DNA from: Owenia fusiformis
Taxonomy: Eukaryota; Annelida; Polychaeta; Sabellida; Oweniidae
Assembly: GCA_903813345.2 (NCBI GenBank)
Contig: CAIIXF020000009.1
Coordinates: forward strand, 15,835,759-15,899,758
Length of the DNA stretch: 64,000 bases
Direction of reading: 5' to 3'
This document shows, piece by piece, positions 24,401 through 33,400 of this stretch. The position numbers and the translations under genes were made by a program. Under the pieces are notes generated by a model that was not told where the DNA came from, did no database searches, and saw only the letters and a list, made by a program, of their open reading frames with translations. Every line of letters begins with the position of its first letter. Position 1 is the stretch's first letter.

Positions 24401-27400
24401 TCCTTACGCTTGGTTCGACAATGTCGAGAAGTTTAAGAATCTACAATTACCTTCTCAGGGCGCCTTTTTCAATGATTTGACAAATGAAAGTTTGAGTGAT
24501 GCAGACTACGAGCATTCGCAAAATGTATGGAGTACATTTAAAATGAAGACGTTTCAAGAATATCATGATCTGTATCTGAAGACTGATGTCCTCCTGCTTA
24601 CAGATATATTTGAAAGCTTCAGGAAACTTTCAATGGATATGTATTCGCTAGATCCCGCACACTATTACACCGCTCCGGGATTGTCCTGGTCAGCTGCCTT
24701 AAAGTACACTGGCGTTCGTCTAGAACTTTTCACCGATCCTGATATGCATCTTTTCATAGAATCGGGATTACGAGGAGGCATCTCTATGATTTCCCAGCGT
24801 TATGCAAAAGCAAATAATCCACTTCTTTCGAGTCACAAGGCAGATGAACCAAAATCATACATTTCATATCTAGATGCTAATAATCTGTATGGTTGGGCTA
24901 TGAGTAATCCCCTACCCACTCATGGATTTCGATGGCTTGATGATAAAGAAATCGAAGCATTAGACATTGAAAGCGTTTCTGAAGAATCGAAAGATGGCTA
25001 CATCTTAGAAGTTGATTTGGAGTATCCCAGTGAACTGCACGATACACATTCCGACTATCCATTAGCACCGGAGTCATTGGTAATAGATGATGAGATGGTA
25101 TCTCCCTTCTGCAAAGGGCTTGCAAAAGAATTGCAGTTGGGAAGTGGAAAAAACAAGAAACTAGTGCCGAATTTAGCAAACAAAGAGAAGTATGTTCTGC
25201 ATTACAGAAACTTGCAGCAATATAAAACATATGGCTTGAAAGTAACAAAAACACATCGAGTGCTGACCTTTAGCCAATCGAGATGGCTAAAACCCTATAT
25301 CGACTTAAATACAGAGAGAAGGAAGTTGGCTAAGAATGGCTTCGAGAAGGACTTCTTTAAGCTCATGAACAATAGGTAAGTAATTTAATAACACCATGAC
25401 TGTACTAATAAGTATGTACTGATTGAATAATATACAAAAAAAAAATCTTTCAAACTTTACATAACTTAAATACGACATAATATGTTGCTTCTGATTACAG
25501 TGTCTTTGGCAAAACGATGGAAAACTTAAGAAAACGACGCAATATACAACTGGTCCACAAGGAATTAAGAATGTTGAAGTTGGCGTGTAAACCATCGTTT
25601 CATGCATTCAGCATTTTTACCGATGACTTGGCGGCAGTGGAGTTAAGAAAGACAAAACTGTACCTCAATCGGCCAATCTACTGTGGATTCACTATATTGG
25701 ATGTGAGCAAGACCTTGATGTATGAATTCCATTATGGTCACATAATACCCAAATATGGATCCGATGCCAAGCTGCTGTTCACAGACACTGACAGGTATAC
25801 CTATGTATTGATTTAAATATCTCCCAATCTACCGAATTCAAACAATTTAATTCATGAAATCTTAATTGTCAACTATTTGTCATTATTTTATTTATTCTAT
25901 TTAATTTTTTTTTAGTTTGTGTTATCACATACAAACGGAAGACATCTATGGTGATATGAGTAAGAATTTAGAGTTATACGACACGTCTGATTATCCAAAA
26001 GACCATCCACTGTTTTCGACAAACAACAAGAAAGTCATTGGCAAATTCAAAGATGAGACTGCCGGTGTAGCTCCTTCTGAATTTGTCGGACTGAAGCCCA
26101 AGATGTATTCCCTCTTGGTCGATGGTGAAGCCAAGAAAACGGCTAAAGGTGTGACTAAATGTGTCGTGAAAAACACCATTACCCACGATGATTACAAAAA
26201 TGCTGTCCTTAGTAGACAACTAATGCTGTCGACCATGAAACAATTTCGGTCAATCAAACACGAAATCTTCATGATAGGCATCAACAAAGTCAGCCTTAAT
26301 CCCTACGATGACAAACGATTTATTCTGGATGATGGCATCACAACTTTAGCCCATGGACATTACAAAATAAAAAGGTAAGTATGATGTTTATTGTCTATCT
26401 AATCAACTCATATCCTCTACAACCCTCAACCCACATTCCTCCTTATCTCCTCCCTACATCCTTGCCTCTTCTCTACCTCTGAGTTCTCCCTAATTCCTCC
26501 CTCCCGACCTCTATCTCCCTCCCGACTCCCCTTATCCTCCCTTTCCTCTCCAAATGATTCGATTCATTATCCTCCTTAGAGTACCCAAACTTCTAAAATT
26601 GTTAGCCAATCAGATTACATTTCATAAAATAGATACTTTCAACCAAAATATATTAATCTACTTCTTAATTTACTTCATTGCGAAAAGTTTGTTTCAAGAG
26701 GCAACATGTCTCATTATTGTTCTGAATGTAAAATGAGCTTTACCAGACGGGATAATTTACAGCGTCATACTAGAAAATACCATAATAGTATTGATAACTT
26801 AGGAGGTGATTCGAGTTTGATATTGCAGCATCCATTTACAATGATAGCAGGTATATTTATGATACATTATCATTGAGAAAATAATAGACTGGACACCAAT
26901 AATCATAAATTTATAGTTTATATTCTCTACTTTCAGCGGGGCCGACGTCATCGGGCAAAACATGGATGGTTAGACATCTTATTAGGAATGCTCAACATCT
27001 TATAAACCCATCTCCTAGAAGAATCATTTGGTGCTATGGTCAGTGGCAATCAGCGTACGAAGAAATGAAAAACATCCCAAATATAGAATTTGTGAAAGGT
27101 ATACCCGATGAGTTGGATGACCCTACATACTTAGATATCGAGATACCCAACCTTATTGTCCTGGATGATCTTATGACTAAGGCAACTAAAGATTCGCGTA
27201 TATCAGATCTCTTCACAAAAGGTAGTCATCATAGAAACTTATCGGTAATATGTTTGATTCAGAACATGTTCCATCAGGGGAAAGAGAATAGAACTATGAG
27301 CCTCAATACACACTACATGGTTTTATTCAATAACCCCCGAGATCGCCAACAGGTGGCGTTTCTATCAAGACAGATGTATCCTGAAAATGCCTCAAAGATT

Positions 27401-30400
27401 ACACGGGCCTACAACAGCGCCACCAATCGACCATATGGTCACTTGTTGATAGATCTTAAACAAAATACATCAGAACATCAGCGTTTGAAACCAAATGCCT
27501 TCAACATAAACGAATTTCAGCAATATACACCCTCTACAAAAACTGCAAAAAAATTCGACAGTCAGGAAGAGCATAGAAATCAAGATATAACCAATATAAA
27601 AGCGGGCATATCATCTCATTTTCCCCATTTAACATCTAACACAGAAGATATCGACATGGTCTCGTGTGACGATTGTGGTTTAGTCTTTGACAGCATTCAC
27701 GATTTGCAACGACATATAAAAAATTGGTGTCAGGATCAAGGCTCATTACCCAAGAGGAGGAAGTTAGAATCTACTCCTCCATTAGACGAGAAGTTTACTC
27801 ATGAAGACGATGATGATTTGCAAGCAAATGAAACATTTGCCTATTTTAAAAAGTGGGCTATAGAAAGAATCAATAAAGAAAGTTACCGACAAAAAGTGAC
27901 TGAGTATACGGAGAGAGGAATGGATGAGAGGGAGGCTAAGGAAAAAGCAAAGAAGAAACTTTTCGCAAAGTACAAAAACGAATTTCTTGAAAACTACAAA
28001 CAGTTGGTCGAATTTTTTTTAGGTTTGAAAGACAATGCATTCCACAAATATGTTGTAGATACTATAGACAATATGATAAGAAGAGGTGTTTCTAGAAATC
28101 GTGCCTTTAGAATCACACTTTTTAAAAACAATCACAAATTTGACGAGCTCTTCCTCAATGACACAGACCAGGAGGAAAGTAGCTCCGAAGAAGAAGAGAG
28201 TGAATCTGAAAACGAGGCCGTTGAATCTGAAAACGAGGTCGTTGAATCAGACAGTGAGTGATAAATATTGACGATTTCAAGAGATTTCATCATTCGCGAG
28301 TTAGATATTAATGGTATAAGATGGCATATCGAGACTATTTGAAGAAACTATATTATGACAGTCAGCATTCTGGAGCATTTGCCGGGCCGGAGAAACTCTA
28401 TAGGACTGTGCTGAACGATGGAAAATATCAGCTGTCTCGTTATCAGATAAAGAAATGGTTGGACAATCAAGAAGCTTATAGTCTGCAGAGACCTTATAAG
28501 AAACGATTCGCTCGTAACAAAGTATATGTCTCGCATATTGACGAACAATGGGATGCAGATCTTATGGATGTCTCTAATATATCATCGCAGAATGAAGGGA
28601 TAAAGTATATCCTGGTTGCGATTGACATTATGTCTCGCTTTGCCTGGGTTAGACCGCTACACTCCAAAACTGGAAAGGCAGTGGCGGAGGCTTTCGATGA
28701 TATATTGAAAGAAGGTCGACAACCAGATGTCTTTAGGACGGACAAAGGTCAAGAATTCCGCGCTAAGGTTGTACAAACATTGTTGAATAGATGGGGAGTC
28801 CGCCATTTTGTTACGGGTAATACCCCCAAGGCCAACTATGCAGAAAGATTGATAAAGACGTTAAAGACTAAAATAATGAGGTATATCACGTACAAACAGA
28901 ACCATAGATTTATAGACAATTTACAAAACTTTGTGAAGAGTTATAACGCCACTTGGCATAGGGGTATAAAAATGGCTCCTAAAAATGTATCTAAAGACGA
29001 TGAATTGGTTATTTGGTGGCGGATGTATTATCCTAAATCAACTATCGTTAAAACCAAATCTAATCACATCTTTAAATTCCCCATTGGAGCTCTGGTAAGA
29101 ATTACCCAGTCGAGACATGTTTTTAGTAGAGAATACGACCAACATTGGACAGGGGAAATTTTTAAAGTAACGAAACGTTTTATTAGGCAGGGCCTCCCAT
29201 TATATCGTTTAAATGATTTTCAAAATGAAGACATTAAGGGTACTTTTTACCAATCGGAGCTTCAAAGAGTACAAGCGAATGAAGATGATATTTGGAAAGT
29301 AGAAAAAATCTTGAAAACACGAACTAGACGAGGGCAACGGGAACATTTAGTGCGTTGGCAATATTGGCCAAAAAAGTTTGATTCGTGGGTTAAAGATTCC
29401 GATTTAATACCTTTGTAATTTGTGTATGATTCAATGAAGAATTTTGAATGTTATAATGTAAATATGTATTATAGTTGATGTATTTTGAAAAGAAGTGTGT
29501 TGACGAATTAGCAAATAAATATTTATCCCAACCAAATGTAACATCCATTAAACGGTATGATCTTAAATCGATGAAGGACGTTACACTAATTAAAGTTGAT
29601 GGATGGTTGATTGATAATCGATAATCGAGCTAGGTCCGCACTTTAAAGTACAGTCCAGAGTAATTTGTTTTGTAAACTGACAGCTGGATGACCTTAAAAC
29701 GATAAGACCTCGCGAGTACGAAACGCCTGGTTGATAGGTAATCGATAATCCGCCTGGGCCGCACTTTATAAATAAGGCAGTGACATTTACGACGCGTACT
29801 GGTTTATCGATTTATTGTTTTTGGCGGGAATTCGAATAGTATCCTTACAGTAAACGTACAAACGTGGGGTAGGGCGTCCGTTACCTTAGGGCCCGAGATT
29901 CCCGAAATATGTACACGCCACCACGCCGAGGGGGGAGGGGTGGGGTCCCCGTATGTGCCTCCCGAGCTCAGGGAGGCTCACAGATGTCCCTCCCCATTGG
30001 AGCCCATGTTAGGGAGGGTAATATGAAAAATCGTGTCCCTCCCCATAGGACTCAATGTTAAAGGTGCGTCAGAACTCTCGTTTCTGTAACTACTAACGTT
30101 GCTGGCGTTGTGGAACTGACGCGGAAGGTACAAGTTGCTGGAGTTGTGCAACTGACGGGGAAGATACAAGTTGCTGGCGTTATGGAACTGACGTGGAAGA
30201 TAAAAGTTGCTGGCGTTGTGGAACTGACTCATGGGTAGGTACAAGTTGCTGGCGTTTGGGAACTGACGGGGAAGGTACAAGTTGCTGGCGTTTTAGAACT
30301 GACGGGGAAGGTACAAGTTCCTGGGGTTATGGAACTGTCGGGGAAGATACAAGTTGCTGGCGTTGTGGAACTGACAGGGAAGGTAAAAGTTGCTGGCGTT

Positions 30401-33400
30401 ATGGAACTGACGGGAAGATACAAGTTGCTGGCGTTGTGGAACTGACTCATGGGTAGGTACAAGTTGCTGGCGTTTTGGAACTGACGGGGAGGGTACAAGT
30501 TGCTGGCATTATGGAACTGTCGGGGAAGATACAAGTTGCTGGCGTTGTGGAACTGACGGGAAGATGCAAGTTGCTGGCGTTGTGGAAACTGTCGGGGAAG
30601 ATACAAGTTGCTGGCGTTGTGGAAGTGACTCATGGGTAGGTACAAGTTGCTGGCGTTTTGGAACTAACGGGGAAGGTACAAGTTGCTGGCGTTATGGAAC
30701 TGTCGGGGAAGATACAAGTTGCTGGCGTTGTGGAACTGACGGGAAGATACAAGTTGCTGGCGTTGTGGAACTGTCGGGGAAGATACAAGTTGTTGGCTTT
30801 TTGGAATTGAAAAAGATGGGAAATAAATAACACCACTGGCTTTCTTTGACACTATCTTTTGTTCTGAATAATATTTTTCACCATGAAAGCCCCTGTTTGA
30901 ACATTACTTAAGAATGAAGGCCAATAAAGGATAATGCAGTAGAAAATCGTATAATCTGATTTTGCTTAATTCTTCAAGACCTTAACACAATGGCGATAAT
31001 TAATGAAATAAGTACTCCACCTCCATTTATCAAGTATGTGGCAAAAACAGCGGAATATGAGCCCCCAATTAACATGTTGATGGAACCAAGTGTGAACTCG
31101 TGTTTCTCCAAGGCTGGGGTGAGCCAGCGATTTGGCTGACATTTCCAATCTTCAGACTGCAAGAACAAAGTTAAATAAATCACAGCTCATTTTAACGATC
31201 GTGGCGATAAGATAATTCAACACAAGGATTCATCTGAACTGAATGGCAATGATATCGTATGCCAGCAAAATTATACAAAACAATGAAAGATTGAAAAACA
31301 AACTATTGTGTTTTGATATTTATACAAGACCTCCGAAAATTACTTACATTTTCTTTTTGTTTGAAGTAAAACGTGTATTGCAGCACGCCACCCAGACCGT
31401 AATAACTAAGGAATGTAAAAAGTACGGAAAACATCCATACGTATTGCAAACCTTGCAACCGATACTGCTCCAAGAATGGTACATCGGTAGCATTTGATCC
31501 AATGTTAGTGCTGTTTTCATTGGAGTTTATTGTTGCATCAAGTCGAATGTCTGAACCTGATTGGAGATGCCCAAATTGTTTCAGGAAGTGCACAAGAATA
31601 AGTAGCCATTCTCCTGGAACACATGATTAGATTTTGATACATGTAGTTCGATGTAAGAATGCATAAAATTAATGTGTTTCATAAAGTAAAGTCGAAAGAT
31701 AAATTGTCAACGTGACCAGTAATGGAAATATAGAGAAAAATGAAATATAGAGAAGGAATATTCTCAAAAGCATGAATATTTTCAATAGATAAATATTCTC
31801 AGTGTATTAGATTAGAGAATCAAAGACATCTGATCAAAATGGAACTATTTGAAGATATGAGATGCACTTTTCAAATATTTAATAAAAATATAGGCCTTAT
31901 AAACCTTAGGCCTAAAGTCAGAATACGTTTACAGATAACAAAGATATGATGAAAATGGCAGGGTGGCCAGTTTTTGACCACACTGTTTTTGACGTTTTAT
32001 GGATCCATTTACATTCGTTCGGCTTCGCTTCTTATTTATGGATCGGTCACATTTGCTCGTATTTTAAATTTGTAGAGACAGAAAACCTGTGGTTGCCACA
32101 CGACCTCTAAAATTATCGACGTATGTGAAAGCCCAAGTAAACTTGGCTACCCAACTATTCCGACTCATGCCGAAGTGTTCTTACCTGGCCCAAGTATTCC
32201 GAGTTTGCTAATTTTTTCAAATACACTCGATAGATGTCTTGCTTTTTTATTGTGGTTTGTAACTTTGCACAATCAGCCTCCTCGGTCTTGCTTTGCAGCA
32301 CAGGTTTCTCATATTACACATGACCTTAGATCTTGTGTCTCATGTTTCCAGTTACAAAATCTTGACTCAGACATAACATGTTTTCAACAATGTTTTAGAA
32401 GTGTTAATGTACTAGATTATAGTATTCATTGGGTGTATTGAAAAATCTAAAATACATAAAGAATGCTGAGCAGGCTGATGTAGTGACCAAAATGTTGAAA
32501 ATTCAAGTAGCTACATGTACTTTTACTGAATTTCAAACATATATAATCTGTATATTCAACGCCGATTGAATGTTTTTTGTCGACTCTGACCTTCTCAGGT
32601 TTGATGTTTCTGACAAGCTCAGCCGATTTCTCCCAGAAAAACAGATCCATTTTGTTACAAGAAAGTTTACGAATTATTCCCTAAATACCAGCGAATAGGT
32701 GCACGTTATGGTTAAAGGTTTAATTGATACGCATCGACGAGTGGGAGTCTACAATTGGTGACATATTGTTATAGTCTCCAACTTTTTTGTGGACGGTGTT
32801 CAGTGGTTGGCGTTCGGCGTCTGTAACAAATGCCAGGTACTACATTTTGCATGTTACATGTTAATGCCTAGTTAAAATATGTTGCTGTCACTGCCGCTAG
32901 CAAAGATGTCATAAAATCATAACGAGGAAATCATTTTATCACTATTGGATTTTTGTTTTCAGGAATACACTCATGTTTATTTACACGAATAAAGGATCTT
33001 GTGCGCCCTCCATTATGATCTTCCCATGAACAAAGATAAATTCATCTGATTTTTCAAAATGAATATACTGCTTTTATTATTACATTTATATGTACAATAG
33101 TATCTTGTTGACCTATATTCAGCACTGTATTGGTGAATGGGCCACTTATTAGGGCTAATATTCAATCATAAAGTGTACAGGGGTAGTGATGCCAAACCAG
33201 GAAGTATTTTTGTGTCTGTCATAAATCCATTTGCATCCTACACATCCCTACATCTTATCCAAATATGTTATGAATTAATGAAACATAACAGTATAATCTT
33301 TGGATTTACAAAGTTGTATTGCATTTCATAAGTGTAAGAGATGCTTTTGAAGCATTTTTCTATAGCCATTTTGTAGGAAAAAATGATGAAAAAATGTATA

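Larger units (their letters stand above)
21040..26378 (+). pseudogene. Zinc-finger family-B DNA polymerase (Polinton PolB), disrupted by mariner
   Basis: Exons 21040-21983, 23072-23859, 23951-24036, 24141-25375, 25501-25794 and 25916-26378 total 3,810 bases, a 1,269-residue frame if the mariner and one TA are disregarded. It would copy the element by protein priming. Visible order: three C2H2 fingers (10-85), Ser/Thr-rich linker (86-130), a polymerase-associated N-terminal region, another finger (406-426), exonuclease motifs DFE (462-464), NYDAH (607-611) and YLKTD (751-755), an HNH/treble-clef-like CHIC...DHDH segment before intron 1, then polymerase motifs DANNLYG (from 851), NSVFGK (1017-1022), DTDS (1113-1116) and KMY (1178-1180). 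All catalytic residues are intact. The inserted element stops translation three codons in, after residue 314. Confidence 0.92.
19684..30094 (+). mobile_element. Polinton/Maverick element, complete ends, capsid-less (10,411 bp)
   Basis: Bounded by 304-bp terminal inverted repeats beginning AGTAGTTACAGAAACG and a 6-bp target duplication. It encodes, all on the plus strand, a family-B DNA polymerase of the protein-primed type (21040-26378), an A32/FtsK-HerA-like ATPase (26706-28261) and a retrovirus-like integrase (28321-29418). This trio with long terminal repeats defines Polintons (Mavericks; related viruses are called adintoviruses). At 10.4 kb it is shorter than the usual 15-20 kb, and I see no reading frame that could be the double-jelly-roll major capsid, minor capsid or maturation protease. 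Terminal-repeat identity argues for recent insertion. This copy cannot make polymerase because of a nested mariner insertion. Confidence 0.95.

Noticed and set aside
29978-30852. Similar repeat-encoded frames on the right side of the Polinton
   Set aside because: Same minisatellite artefact; some frames even run across the Polinton end.
32447-32650. Candidate first exon starting MDLFFWEK for the hydroxylase gene
   Set aside because: It can be forced into phase with a weak donor, but it lies inside an inverted-repeat element, and the exon at 35440-35620 has a better donor and matching phase.
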